The position numbers and the translations under genes are program-made. From contig CAVSMH010000012.1 in the NCBI GenBank assembly GCA_963728965.1, positions 682,001 through 746,000 of the forward strand: 64,000 nucleotides of DNA, written 5' to 3'. The notes under the pieces are model-generated. The model did no database searches, had not been told where the DNA came from, and saw only the letters and a program-made list of their open reading frames with translations. Source of the stretch: DASQZT01 sp963728965 (GTDB taxonomy: Bacteria; Acidobacteriota; Terriglobia; Bryobacterales; Bryobacteraceae). Each line of letters begins with the position of its first letter. Positions within the stretch are counted from its first letter, which is position 1. Below are positions 33,366 to 41,992 of the stretch, in pieces.

Positions 33366-34712
33366 CTATTTTCCGCGGCTGAGGCCCAGCGCGCGAATGC
33401 GCTTGTGGAGGTTCGTACGTTCCATGCCCAAGGCGCGGGCGGCCCCTGAAACGTTCCAGTTCGACTCCTCGAGCGCGCGCAGGATGTGCTCCCGTTCGGC
33501 GGACTCGCGCGCTTCCTGTATGGTGGATTTCGGGCCGGCTTCGCGCTGCACACGGAGCTCGACCGGCACCGAGTCGCGCGTCAGGCGCTCCCCGGAGGTC
33601 AGAATGGCCATCCGCTCCACCACGTTGCGCAGTTCGCGGGCATTGCCCGGCCACCCGTAGCTTTCGAACATGGGGAATACGGCCTCATCCAGCGTCTTGC
33701 GTTTGAAATTGTTGCGCGCGCAGAAGTCTTCGAGGAAGTATTCGGCGAGCAGCCGGATATCGTGCGGGCGCTCCCGCAGGGCGGGCACGCGAATGGGCAC
33801 CACGCTCAGCCGATAGTAGAGATCCTCGCGGAATTTCTCCTGGGAAACCATCGCGGCAAGATCGCGGTTGGTGGCCGAAATCACGCGCACGCTCACCCGG
33901 ATGATCTGCTCGCCGCCCACGCGGTGGAACTCGCCTTCCTGCAGGACGCGCAGCAGCTTGGCCTGCGAGGCGCCGTGCAGGTCGCCCACTTCGTCCAGGA
34001 AAATGGTGCCGCTGTCAGCCAGCTCGAACTTGCCCCGCCGGGTGGCGGTGGCGCCGGTGAAGGAACCTTTCTCGTGGCCGAACAGTTCGGTCTCGATCAG
34101 CTCGGTGGGAATGGCGGCGCAATTCACCTTCACGAACGGGCCCCCCGCGAACGGGCTCAGCTTGTGGATATGGGCGGCCAGCAGCTCCTTTCCGGTGCCC
34201 GATTCGCCGATGAGGAGGACCCGGGCATCGGAACGGGCGGCCATCGACGACTGCTCGACGGCGCGCAGCCACGCCGGGCTCGACCCCACCATGGTGGGCG
34301 CGTTGCCGACCAGTTCGCGAAGCCGCTCGTTTTCCTGGCGCAGCGTGGCATGCTCCATGGCGTTCTTGACGGCCAGCAGGACACGGTCCCGGCTGAGCGG
34401 TTTCTCAAGGAAATCGAAGGCGCCGGCGCGGGTGGCCTCGACCGCATCGGCAATCGTGCCGTGCCCGGAAATCATAATGGCGGGCGAGGCGGTGCCGTTC
34501 TGCTTGACGGTGCGGAGCAGGTCGATTCCGTTGCCGTCGGGTAGCTTCATATCGAAGAGGTAAGCGTCGGCGCGCTGGGAATCGGGATGTTTGCGGAATT
34601 CCGCCACGGAACGGCAGAAGTTCACGGAGTAGCCTTCGCGCTCCAGGATCATGCGCAGCGAGCGGCCGATATTCTCTTCGTCATCCACAATCAGGACGCG
34701 TTTGGAAGCCAT
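33366..34712 (-). CDS. Sigma54-dependent response regulator (NtrX/NtrC-like)
   Basis: A 448-residue response regulator. A receiver domain has phospho-acceptor Asp54 (YLFDMKLPDG) and Lys104 (FLEKPLS). The AAA+ domain has Walker A GESGTGKE at 169-176 and the sigma54-contact loop written GSFTGA rather than GAFTGA. A Fis-type helix-turn-helix ends the protein (NWNVSGAARALGMERTNLHK). Its start lies inside the end of the histidine kinase gene (32-bp overlap), so the two are a cognate pair. The Ser in the GAFTGA motif makes strict sigma54 dependence less certain. Confidence 0.94.
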   Translation of the reverse strand: MASKRVLIVDDEENIGRSLRMILEREGYSVNFCRSVAEFRKHPDSQRADAYLFDMKLPDGNGIDLLRTVKQNGTASPAIMISGHGTIADAVEATRAGAFDFLEKPLSRDRVLLAVKNAMEHATLRQENERLRELVGNAPTMVGSSPAWLRAVEQSSMAARSDARVLLIGESGTGKELLAAHIHKLSPFAGGPFVKVNCAAIPTELIETELFGHEKGSFTGATATRRGKFELADSGTIFLDEVGDLHGASQAKLLRVLQEGEFHRVGGEQIIRVSVRVISATNRDLAAMVSQEKFREDLYYRLSVVPIRVPALRERPHDIRLLAEYFLEDFCARNNFKRKTLDEAVFPMFESYGWPGNARELRNVVERMAILTSGERLTRDSVPVELRVQREAGPKSTIQEARESAEREHILRALEESNWNVSGAARALGMERTNLHKRIRALGLSRGK

Positions 34713-36096
34713 TGTTCGCGATGGGCAGCAACACGCGGAAGCCGGCGCCGCCCAGCTCTCCTTTCACTTCGACGATGTCCCCTCCCGATAGCAGCGCGCT
34801 CTTGCGCGCGATCGACAGCCCCAGCCCCATGCCCCGTTTTTTGAACGTAATGGTCGGTTGAAACAGCGATGCCCGCGCTTGATCGCTCAAGCCCGGCCCG
34901 GAATCGTGAACTTCGATGGCCACGTGGCCGTCGTCGCGCAGCGTCAAGCCCAGGATGCGGCCCCCTTCGCCCGCCGCGTCCGCGGCGTTCTCCAGCAGGT
35001 TGGTGACGATTCCCTTCAGCAGGTCCTGGTCCGCCATGGCGTGCAGTTCGCCTTCCGCCAGACGGCAATCATAGACCACTTCAGGATGCCCGGTCTTCAG
35101 GAAGGCGATGCGCTCTTCGAGCAGCGAATTCACCTCCACGGGCGCCGGCGCCACGGGCGGCTCGGCGGCGAATTGCGAGAACGCGCGTACCCGCCGCTCC
35201 AGCGTCTCGATCTCGTCCACCACAATCTGGGTGGCCTGCTCCATGAACGTGCGGTCCGCCTCGTCAAAACGCGCCGACATTTCTTCCACGGTCAGGCGGA
35301 TCGGGGTGAGCGAATTCTTCACCTCGTGCGCCATTTTCCGCGCCAGCGATTGCCAACTGGCGAGCTGGCGCAAATACACCAGCCGTTCGGTGCTCTCCTG
35401 GAGTCGGGCCGCCATGAAGTTGAAAGCCTGGATGGCGCGGCCGATTTCGTCGTCGCGCCGGGCCCCCACGCGAGCATTCAAATCGCCTGAGGCCAGCTTG
35501 GTGAGCCCGTCGGTCAACTGGTGGATCGGACGGCTGATGCGGTGGGCCAGGTACATCAGCAGGGCCAGGGCCAGCAGCCAGAAGAATGCCGCCATGATCA
35601 GGTAGGCCAGCTTGACCCCGCGCGGCAGGTTGCGCTCGCGGGCGGCTTCGGCCAGCGCGCGAGCATCGCCGATCTGCCGGTTCAGGTGCTCCATGGCCAC
35701 TTCGCCGAGATCCCGGGAATAGACCAGAACCGCGTCGCCGCGCCGCACCAGGTAATCCAGGCGGTCGCCCTGGACTCCGGCGGGCATGAAGCGCTCCGCC
35801 TCTTCGCTGCGGGCGAAGTCCCGCACCGCCGCGGGCCATCGGTCGCGCTCCGAGGCATGGTACTCCTGTGGCGCCACCTGGCCGGTCGTGGCGTCGTGCT
35901 TCAACCTCTCGCGTTCGCGCTGGTAGAATTCGCGTCCCGTCTTTTCGAGCGAGCGCGAGAGCGCCTCCACGTGGCCGATCGCGGACAGATTCAGGCTCGA
36001 TTCCAGAAACGACGCCGTGATCCACACCGTGGCCGCCAGCGGAGGCAACGTGGCGGCAAGGAAGATCAGGATGAGCCTGTTGCGAAGCCGATTCAC
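34681..36096 (-). CDS. NtrY-like sensor histidine kinase
   Basis: A 471-residue membrane kinase. Two membrane segments flank an extracytoplasmic domain: LILIFLAATLPPLAATVWI (~8-28) and LAYLIMAAFFWLLALALLMY (~163-182). A HAMP domain (~183-238) and H-box KMAHEVKNSLTPIRL with His257 follow, then ATPase motifs NLLENAADAAGEGG, DSGPGLSDQ and GMGLGLSIARK. The GTG start at 36096 overlaps the stop of the upstream gene as GTGA. It is coupled downstream to its response regulator and upstream to an Omp85-like gene, suggesting an envelope-related signal. Confidence 0.94.
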   Translation of the reverse strand: MNRLRNRLILIFLAATLPPLAATVWITASFLESSLNLSAIGHVEALSRSLEKTGREFYQRERERLKHDATTGQVAPQEYHASERDRWPAAVRDFARSEEAERFMPAGVQGDRLDYLVRRGDAVLVYSRDLGEVAMEHLNRQIGDARALAEAARERNLPRGVKLAYLIMAAFFWLLALALLMYLAHRISRPIHQLTDGLTKLASGDLNARVGARRDDEIGRAIQAFNFMAARLQESTERLVYLRQLASWQSLARKMAHEVKNSLTPIRLTVEEMSARFDEADRTFMEQATQIVVDEIETLERRVRAFSQFAAEPPVAPAPVEVNSLLEERIAFLKTGHPEVVYDCRLAEGELHAMADQDLLKGIVTNLLENAADAAGEGGRILGLTLRDDGHVAIEVHDSGPGLSDQARASLFQPTITFKKRGMGLGLSIARKSALLSGGDIVEVKGELGGAGFRVLLPIANNGFQTRPDCG

Positions 36097-36722
36097 CCGT
36101 TTCGCGTCCCGCGAGCCAATGTACGCGGGAGATCCGCCAGGCGCAAGGGGCCGGCGCTCCGGGTCCAGTACGGATCGTTGGCCCCGGGTTTGCGGCTCAA
36201 CAAGTCGATCATGATGCCGCTCACGCTGATCCCCGATTCGCCCAGCAGGCTGGAGAGGTCCCTTTGCGCGGCCGTGCGCAGTTCGAACTTCAACCAGAAC
36301 GGCCGCTCGGGCGCCAGCCCCAGTGCGCTGATGGCCAGGTTCTCGATGCAGAACTCCTCGGTCTGCGCGGCACTCAGGTTCAACTGCGACCGCGGCGGCG
36401 TGCCCGGAATGGTCACCGCGAACTTCTCCTCCCACAGTGCATAACTCACGATGAACCGGTCCCGGAAGGAGCGGAACACCGTCCCGTGCGCATCGCTGAA
36501 CAGCGTGAGCTGCGAAACGAACACCACCGTGTCCGCGTTCCGGAGACGTTCGAGCGGCTTGCCGGTCAAAAAATGCAGCCCCGGCGTCGTGACATGCAGG
36601 TTGTCGCCATCGCAAGTAACGTTCAGCGACGTGTCGGCGCGTGCCCGGAAGACAGGAAGAGCCACGCCGGCCAGAAGCCAGCTACGTCGGCTGATCCGGA
36701 TGTCTCGCGCGGCATGCGCCAT
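36093..36722 (-). CDS. Secreted hypothetical protein, DUF4390-like position
   Basis: A 209-residue protein with an export signal containing twin Arg (RISRRSWLLAGVALPVF). The mature part is a beta-rich domain (LNVTCDGDNLHVTTPGLHFL, TVVFVSQLTLFSDAHGTVF, RFIVSYALWEEKFAVTIPG, WLKFELRTA). Position and strand pattern recall DUF4390 proteins, which precede NtrY-type kinases in Proteobacteria; I am not certain of the family. Its ATG overlaps the Omp85-like stop (TGATG) and its stop overlaps the kinase start, so all are translated together. A periplasmic ligand-binding partner of the kinase is a reasonable inference. Confidence 0.7.
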   Translation of the reverse strand: MAHAARDIRISRRSWLLAGVALPVFRARADTSLNVTCDGDNLHVTTPGLHFLTGKPLERLRNADTVVFVSQLTLFSDAHGTVFRSFRDRFIVSYALWEEKFAVTIPGTPPRSQLNLSAAQTEEFCIENLAISALGLAPERPFWLKFELRTAAQRDLSSLLGESGISVSGIMIDLLSRKPGANDPYWTRSAGPLRLADLPRTLARGTRNG

Positions 36723-38014
36723 CAATAATTCATGCCCACCATGAAAATCGGGTCGGTACGGCCGTCGCGAATGGGAAACGCTACCGCCAGGGAAAACAGG
36801 CCCTGGCGCAGCCCTACTCCGACGGAGTGCCGGAGGATCGCCGTCTCCCCGCGATCCCACACCGCTCCCGAATCGTAAAATACTTCAAAAACTCCGTATC
36901 GATACTCGACGGTATTGTGGACCATTCGGTTTCCACCGAGCGGATCGAGTTCGTACTTGTTCCAGCCCCGCAGAGTACTGCTGGTACCCAGGTAAAAACG
37001 CTCGAACAGGGGCGCGCGGCCGGCGATCATGCCGCTGCGCAGGTCGTCGATAAGCACGCTTTTGCCACGGGTCAGCATGTAGCGGAACTCCCAGCCGTGC
37101 CGGGAGTACGCGTAATCGCTGTCGAGCATCCCGGTGGCGGCGCGCAGGTTGTACGCGGCGTCCAGATTGTGCTGGTTCTCGCCGTCTTCCAACTGGCGGC
37201 GGTAAACGAGAGCCGCAATCACGGCGTTGGCGGCTTCGGTATGGGCGGCGGGGTACTGCGCTTGCATCCGTTCGAAGCTGGTGCCGAAGCTGAGGGTCAA
37301 AGGCTTTGCTAGCACGAACGTCACCTCCGGCTGGAAGTTCTGGCGATTTCGGTAAATGCCGGAGGTCTTTTCCAATGCCGGGGTGCTCTGGGCGGCCGGC
37401 CCGGCCGGTAATTCGTCCAGCGTGCTGCGGTTCCACTGATCGTGATAGCTTTCGAAGGCAAAGCGCAGGTGTACGCGGTCGCTGCCCAGTCGGGCATTCT
37501 CGTAGCGGGCCACCAGCCCGGCATAGCGCTCGGCGAGTTGGTCGCCATCGCTCACCAGGCCAAACGTGAAGCCGTTCTGACGGATCGTGGCGGTGCCCTC
37601 CACCTCGCCCGTCCAGCCCTGTGCCGAGTTGTAGATGAACTTCGGAGCAGTGATGTCGAAGCGGGAGGGCCGCAATTTGATCTCGAATACCACCTGGACG
37701 TATTCGGGATTGGTGCCGCGCAGGACGTGACGCTCCACCGTGCGCGCGTGGAATTCACGCCGCAGGCGCTTGCCCACTTCCTCCAGGGCATTCGGGTTGA
37801 GCTTTTCTCCAATCAGCGAAGTGATTTCCTTACGGAGCGAACGGCTGACTTTGTCGTCCTGGTTCTGCGCCGATCCGAAATCGGCAGTCCACCCCTCCCC
37901 GGTGACGACTACCGTCTCCACGGTATAGCGCGTATTGACATTAAACTCGGAATCCTGAGATCCGGCGAAGGCCAGCGCGCCGAAAAACAGGTAACCGAGC
38001 CAGGCGTATTTCAT
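36722..38014 (-). CDS. Omp85/BamA-superfamily outer-membrane protein
   Basis: A 430-residue exported protein with signal peptide (MKYAWLGYLFFGALAFAGS). A POTRA-like domain follows (YTVETVVVTGEGW, LNPNALEEVGKRLRREFHAR), then a beta-barrel region ending KTDPIFMVGMNY-like with terminal aromatic Tyr. The signature STLRGW near residue 360 matches the conserved (V/L)RG(F/Y/W) motif of Omp85 loop 6, and FYDSGAVW is also typical. With one POTRA unit it is much smaller than BamA, closer to TamA-like or single-POTRA Omp85 proteins. It heads the operon with the small secreted protein and the NtrY/NtrX-like pair. Confidence 0.85.
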   Translation of the reverse strand: MKYAWLGYLFFGALAFAGSQDSEFNVNTRYTVETVVVTGEGWTADFGSAQNQDDKVSRSLRKEITSLIGEKLNPNALEEVGKRLRREFHARTVERHVLRGTNPEYVQVVFEIKLRPSRFDITAPKFIYNSAQGWTGEVEGTATIRQNGFTFGLVSDGDQLAERYAGLVARYENARLGSDRVHLRFAFESYHDQWNRSTLDELPAGPAAQSTPALEKTSGIYRNRQNFQPEVTFVLAKPLTLSFGTSFERMQAQYPAAHTEAANAVIAALVYRRQLEDGENQHNLDAAYNLRAATGMLDSDYAYSRHGWEFRYMLTRGKSVLIDDLRSGMIAGRAPLFERFYLGTSSTLRGWNKYELDPLGGNRMVHNTVEYRYGVFEVFYDSGAVWDRGETAILRHSVGVGLRQGLFSLAVAFPIRDGRTDPIFMVGMNY

Positions 38015-38158
38015 AGCACACCGCAAGGCAAGCGGCCTGCCAATATGACTTCATTGATGGATAAGGAAATAGAAGGGAACACGCTGTGACTCGTGTTCAC
38101 AGGTGTGGAGGCAGGAAGAAGACTGAACCACGAGTCCTGGCGAGCCCGTGTAGCTACG

Positions 38159-38563
38159 TTACAGAACCTTGGCCAGTTCAGTGGCAAACGCGCTCCGCGG
38201 CGCTTGGTCGCGGTCTCTACCGCCTCGCCTCTTTCGGTCCGGACGCTGTTGCGTGCGGCTCGCATTGGCGGCGGGGGCAGCTTGGGGTGATGCCGTGCGG
38301 CCGTCTTTGCCCTTTGGGGGCTGGGCAGGATTGGCGCGCAACAGACGGTCTTCGAGGGGGGCCCGATCGAAACGGCGAATAATCGCCTGCATTTCGTCGG
38401 CGGTAGGCGCTTCGACAAATGCGAAGCCCTTCGATTCTTGTGTTTCGTGGTTCCGGATCACTTTCACCGCGTCAGCCACCAGATCTTCGGCGGCCAGCCA
38501 TTGCTTAATGTCGTCGGCAGTGACCCACGTTGGGAGGTTGCCAAGAAAAACGGTAAAACTCAT
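38159..38563 (-). CDS. RRM-type RNA-binding protein
   Basis: A 134-residue protein with one RNA recognition motif: RNP2 VFLGNLP at the N terminus and RNP1 KGFAFVEAP near residue 48. A basic Gln/Ala/Arg-rich tail follows (QQRPDRKRRGGRDRDQ). Small RRM-plus-tail proteins of this kind are often cold-induced RNA chaperones in cyanobacteria and other bacteria. It is monocistronic, with the Omp85 operon downstream on the same strand. Confidence 0.9.
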   Translation of the reverse strand: MSFTVFLGNLPTWVTADDIKQWLAAEDLVADAVKVIRNHETQESKGFAFVEAPTADEMQAIIRRFDRAPLEDRLLRANPAQPPKGKDGRTASPQAAPAANASRTQQRPDRKRRGGRDRDQAPRSAFATELAKVL

Positions 38564-38727
38564 TCAGTTGATTTTTTGCTCCGTTGGATGGATTTGCGGC
38601 ACTTCAAGGGAGGATTTCCGCTCGCCAACTAGATAGTACCAAAGTGGTCAAGCGGAATGCAAACAAAGTGGTGCCGGTGCCGTAAAGAACCCTGCGCAAC
38701 GGCGCACCGACCAACCGAGGGACAATA

Positions 38728-39513
38728 GTGGCCACCATGGACTTCGAAAACCTCACGTTTGCGAGGGACGGCGCCCTGGCCGTTGTGACCCTCAACCGGC
38801 CGCAGCGGCGCAACGCGCTGTCGCTTGGCCTCATGCTGGAATTGACGGCCTGCCTGGAGGAAATCCGGCAGGACCGCGGCATTCGCGCGGTCATTCTGGC
38901 GGCCGCGGGCAAGGTATTCTGCTCGGGGCACGACCTGTCGGAAATGACCGGCCGCGACATTAACGAATACCGGCGGATTTTCGATGTCTGCACCGCCCTG
39001 ATGACTGCCATTCAAGCCATTCCGCAGCCGGTAATCGCGGAAGTGCAGGGAGTGGCCACGGCGGCTGGTTGCCAGTTGGCTGCCACTTGCGACCTGGTGG
39101 TTGCCGCCGAGGAGGCCGCGTTCGCCACACCGGGAGTGAAAATCGGCCTGTTCTGCACCACCCCCATGGTGGCGCTCACGCGTGCCATCGGCCGAAAACG
39201 GGCGCTCCAGATGCTGCTGACCGGCGACCTGGTGGACGCCCGCACTGCCGCCCAGTGGGGCTTGGTGAACCAGGTGGTGCCCGCCGCCGACCTCCGGCAA
39301 GCAGCGCGGCAATTGGCGTCGAGAGTGGCGGAAGCCAGCATGCTTGTAGTGGGAATCGGCAAACAGGCTTTCTACACTCAGATCGATCTCGACCAGCCGA
39401 AGGCATACGCCTATGCGAAAGAAGTGATGTCCATGAACGCCCTGGCGGCGGACGCCCAGGAAGGAATAGGGGCATTCCTGGAGAAACGGCCGCCGTGTTG
39501 GGCAGGTCGGTAG
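38728..39513 (+). CDS. Crotonase-family protein (enoyl-CoA hydratase-like, ECHDC3 type)
   Basis: A 261-residue crotonase superfamily protein. It has the N-terminal VVTLNRPQRRNALSLGLM, oxyanion-hole block FCSGHDLSEM and the second oxyanion segment QGVATAAGCQLAATCDLVVA. The two catalytic Glu positions of classical enoyl-CoA hydratase are not seen: after TCDLV the sequence reads AFATPGVKIGLFCTTPMVAL, as in the ECHDC3 group. The reaction is therefore uncertain. GTG 38728 has AGGG six bases upstream; an ATG three codons later is possible. The end of the gene falls inside a 97-bp tandem duplication. Confidence 0.9.
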   Translation: MATMDFENLTFARDGALAVVTLNRPQRRNALSLGLMLELTACLEEIRQDRGIRAVILAAAGKVFCSGHDLSEMTGRDINEYRRIFDVCTALMTAIQAIPQPVIAEVQGVATAAGCQLAATCDLVVAAEEAAFATPGVKIGLFCTTPMVALTRAIGRKRALQMLLTGDLVDARTAAQWGLVNQVVPAADLRQAARQLASRVAEASMLVVGIGKQAFYTQIDLDQPKAYAYAKEVMSMNALAADAQEGIGAFLEKRPPCWAGR

Positions 39514-39691
39514 GTCTCCGAGACTCGTTGCCCGTCAGCGCCCATCGATGTCGCGCCGCTGGTAGACGATCACGCCTCCGGCCCGCCCCACTTCTTGGGC
39601 AGGTCGGTAGGTCTCCGAGACTCGTTGCCCGTCAGCGCCCATCGATGTCGCGCCGCTGGTAGACGATCACGCCTCCGGCCCGCCCCACTTC
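39498..39691. repeat. Perfect 97-bp tandem duplication
   Basis: Bases 39498-39594 are repeated without a mismatch at 39595-39691. The first copy holds the last codons and stop of the crotonase gene; the second holds the last codons and stop of the convergent glycosyltransferase. Both reading frames stay intact, because each stop is met before the second copy. The identity of the copies points to a recent event or an assembly artefact. Confidence 0.97.
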
Positions 39692-41035
39692 CCGGTACTG
39701 AGACAGCCACCCGCGCAAGTCGGAATAGTTGGTGATCGCCAGAGCCGGATTCAACAACCCCAGCCCATCCAGCACGAAACTCGGGCGGGAGCGCGCCAGT
39801 TGTTCGCGGCGGCGCGCCGGGCCTGCAGTTTCCACGGGCTCCGACTGGGTCAGGTGGCGATCCGCCGGTACCCCGGTGAGCGGCTGGGAGTCCAGAAACG
39901 AAGTGCCCGCCCGCAGCCCCGTGTAGACGAAGAGTTCCGGCCGGTAGCCCCAGACGAACAGCGTTTCGCCGGGGGCGGCCAGGCGCCGTACCAGCGCGGC
40001 GGCGGCGCGGCTGCCGCGGTCCATACCTGTGTCCCGCCATCCGGGTTGCAGCAGCGCCGCCAGGTACGACGGGCCAAAGCGCGTCGCCGGGATGAGCAGC
40101 AGGAGCGCCACCAGTTCGCGCTTGCGGCCGAGCAGCACAAAACCACGCGCCGCCATCAGGACGACTACGGGAAGGAGCATGAAATAGTAGCGCGGAAAGA
40201 AGCGCATTCCGGCAGCCACGCCGGCGAAAGCCACCGCGATCCATCCGACCCACTGCCACAGGCGGCGATCGCGGGGGCGAATCCAAAAGAACCAGGCCGC
40301 GGCCACCATCGCCGCCACGTGAAAACCCATCCAGTTGAGCGTGCGCACCACGCCGTTACGCAGGGGGTCGTGGACGAACGTGCTGCCGGCGTAGAGGCGT
40401 CCCCATTCCCAGACCTGTTCCCAATAGGGCGCCAAGGCGCCCAGGCTCCCCAGCACCACCACCACGGCGCCGGTCAGAGAAAGGAACCCCGCGGCGATCC
40501 AGGCGGCGCCCGATGGATACCAAAGAACGCAGACCGCCGCCACCAGGATCCCTTTCGGGCTGATCCAGAATGCCACCGCGGCCAGTATGCCGCTCCAGAA
40601 AGGCCGGCGTTGGGACGCCATCCAGACCGCCGCCATGTGCGGAGCCAGCATCAACAGATCCGAAGCTACCGGAATCACGGCGGAAGGAACGCCGAACACC
40701 AGGAAGAACGCCAGTAGTCCAGCGGCCCAGTAGGCCTCGCGCCGCGACCATAAATCGCCGGCGAAGCGCCACGCAATCCAGCAGGCCAGCAGGGCATAGA
40801 GAGCATCGGCCAGCCGCAGCGGCCAGCCCGCGCGCGCACCCGACAGCAGGTAAAAGGCGGGAACCAGCAGTGGCTTGTCGAACCAGATGTCCCGGTAGAT
40901 CACCTTGCCGGCGAGCATCTGTTGCGCCGTCGCGAGCGGCAGGGTATCGCCTTCCCACAAGATGCCGGTATGGCAAAGCCGCGATCCGATCAGCGCCGCG
41001 GCCACCAGGGCGAAAGCAAGGGTCGGCTTGTTCAA
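39632..41035 (-). CDS. Membrane glycosyltransferase of the GT-C/GT39 type
   Basis: A 467-residue polytopic membrane protein with about ten hydrophobic segments. The first loop contains the acidic LWEGDTLPLATAQQMLAGKV and DIWFDKPLLVPAFYLLSG motifs, typical of PMT/ArnT-like GT-C enzymes that use polyprenyl-phosphate sugars. The C-terminal ~120 residues form a soluble domain (ETLFVWGYRPELFVYTGLRA). The start is a TTG overlapping the galU stop as TTGA, implying translational coupling with UDP-glucose synthesis. The exact acceptor and donor are unknown. Confidence 0.85.
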   Translation of the reverse strand: MNKPTLAFALVAAALIGSRLCHTGILWEGDTLPLATAQQMLAGKVIYRDIWFDKPLLVPAFYLLSGARAGWPLRLADALYALLACWIAWRFAGDLWSRREAYWAAGLLAFFLVFGVPSAVIPVASDLLMLAPHMAAVWMASQRRPFWSGILAAVAFWISPKGILVAAVCVLWYPSGAAWIAAGFLSLTGAVVVVLGSLGALAPYWEQVWEWGRLYAGSTFVHDPLRNGVVRTLNWMGFHVAAMVAAAWFFWIRPRDRRLWQWVGWIAVAFAGVAAGMRFFPRYYFMLLPVVVLMAARGFVLLGRKRELVALLLLIPATRFGPSYLAALLQPGWRDTGMDRGSRAAAALVRRLAAPGETLFVWGYRPELFVYTGLRAGTSFLDSQPLTGVPADRHLTQSEPVETAGPARRREQLARSRPSFVLDGLGLLNPALAITNYSDLRGWLSQYREVGRAGGVIVYQRRDIDGR

Positions 41036-41928
41036 GCGGTTGTCGCGGACTGTGCCAGAAGCCGCTCGAGCACCGTGCGGAATTCGGGGCCAAACTGCGG
41101 ATCGGCGAGAGCGAATTCCACGAAGGTCTCGAAGTAGCTTGGGAAATTCCCGATATCGTAGCGCTTCTCGGCGGGCATCAGCTTCACCGCCATCACGCGA
41201 CGCCCTTCATCGCACAAGTACTGAATCGCGTTGGTGAGCTGGATTTCCCCCCGGCGATCGGGCTGCACGCGCCGGATCATGTCGAAAATCACCGGCGAGA
41301 AGATATAGCGGCCGGCGATGGCGAGGTTGCTCGGTGCGTCTTTGGAGGAAGGCTTTTCCACCAGGTTGACGATGCGGAAAACGTTGTCCGGACCGGTCTC
41401 CGGCTGCACGATGCCGTAATGTTTGGTCTCTTCGGCGGGCACTTCCTCGACGGCCACCACGCAACTCGCGCGCTTGGAATCGAACACGTCCATCATACGG
41501 CTGACAGCGCGCGAGACGGCATGCAGGCCCAGAATGGAATCGCCCAAAGCCACCAGGAAAGGCTCTTCTCCGGCGAAATTCTCTCCGCAGAGCACGGCAT
41601 CGCCGAGCCCCTGCTGGAGCCGCTGGCGCGTGTAAAAAAAGTTGGCCTTGAGGGACTCGAAATCGATCTCGCTGAGAAGATCGTGTCGGTTTGCGCTGCG
41701 AAGCGCCTCGAACAACTCCGGATCGTGATCGAAATGGTTTTCAATGGAGGCTTTGCTGCGGCCGGTAACGAACAGGATCTGCTGGATACCGTTGGAGACC
41801 AGTTCCTCCACCACGTATTGCACGATAGGCTTACGCGCGACAGGCAGCATTTCCTTGGGCTGCGATTTGGTAGCCGGAAGCAACCGGGTACCGTGGCCGG
41901 CCACCGGAACGAGGGCGCTCTTGATCAC
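41032..41928 (-). CDS. galU: UTP-glucose-1-phosphate uridylyltransferase
   Basis: Makes UDP-glucose from UTP and glucose-1-phosphate for polysaccharide synthesis. The 298-residue enzyme shows ALVPVAGHGTRLLPATKSQP (nucleotide-binding loop), KEMLPVARKPIVQYVVEEL, QGLGDAVLCGEN, VALGDSI and VEKPSS. The GTG start at 41928 matches the family N terminus. A TATAGT box lies only six bases upstream, so the transcript may begin at the start codon. It is co-transcribed with the downstream membrane glycosyltransferase. Confidence 0.96.
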   Translation of the reverse strand: MIKSALVPVAGHGTRLLPATKSQPKEMLPVARKPIVQYVVEELVSNGIQQILFVTGRSKASIENHFDHDPELFEALRSANRHDLLSEIDFESLKANFFYTRQRLQQGLGDAVLCGENFAGEEPFLVALGDSILGLHAVSRAVSRMMDVFDSKRASCVVAVEEVPAEETKHYGIVQPETGPDNVFRIVNLVEKPSSKDAPSNLAIAGRYIFSPVIFDMIRRVQPDRRGEIQLTNAIQYLCDEGRRVMAVKLMPAEKRYDIGNFPSYFETFVEFALADPQFGPEFRTVLERLLAQSATTA

Positions 41929-41934
41929 CCTACG

Positions 41935-41971
41935 ACTATAACAGCGGTGACGCCTGCCGGTGCGGTATAGT
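41935..41971. promoter_or_regulatory. Divergent pair of TATAGT boxes between galU and the RNase H-like gene
   Basis: Minus strand: TATAGT at 41935-41940, six bases before the galU GTG. Plus strand: TATAGT at 41966-41971, 21 bases before the ATG at 41993. Neither has a consensus -35. The intergenic region is only 64 bp, so both genes must be driven from here. Confidence 0.5.
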
Positions 41972-41992
41972 GAGCAAAGAAAAAGCGAAGCG

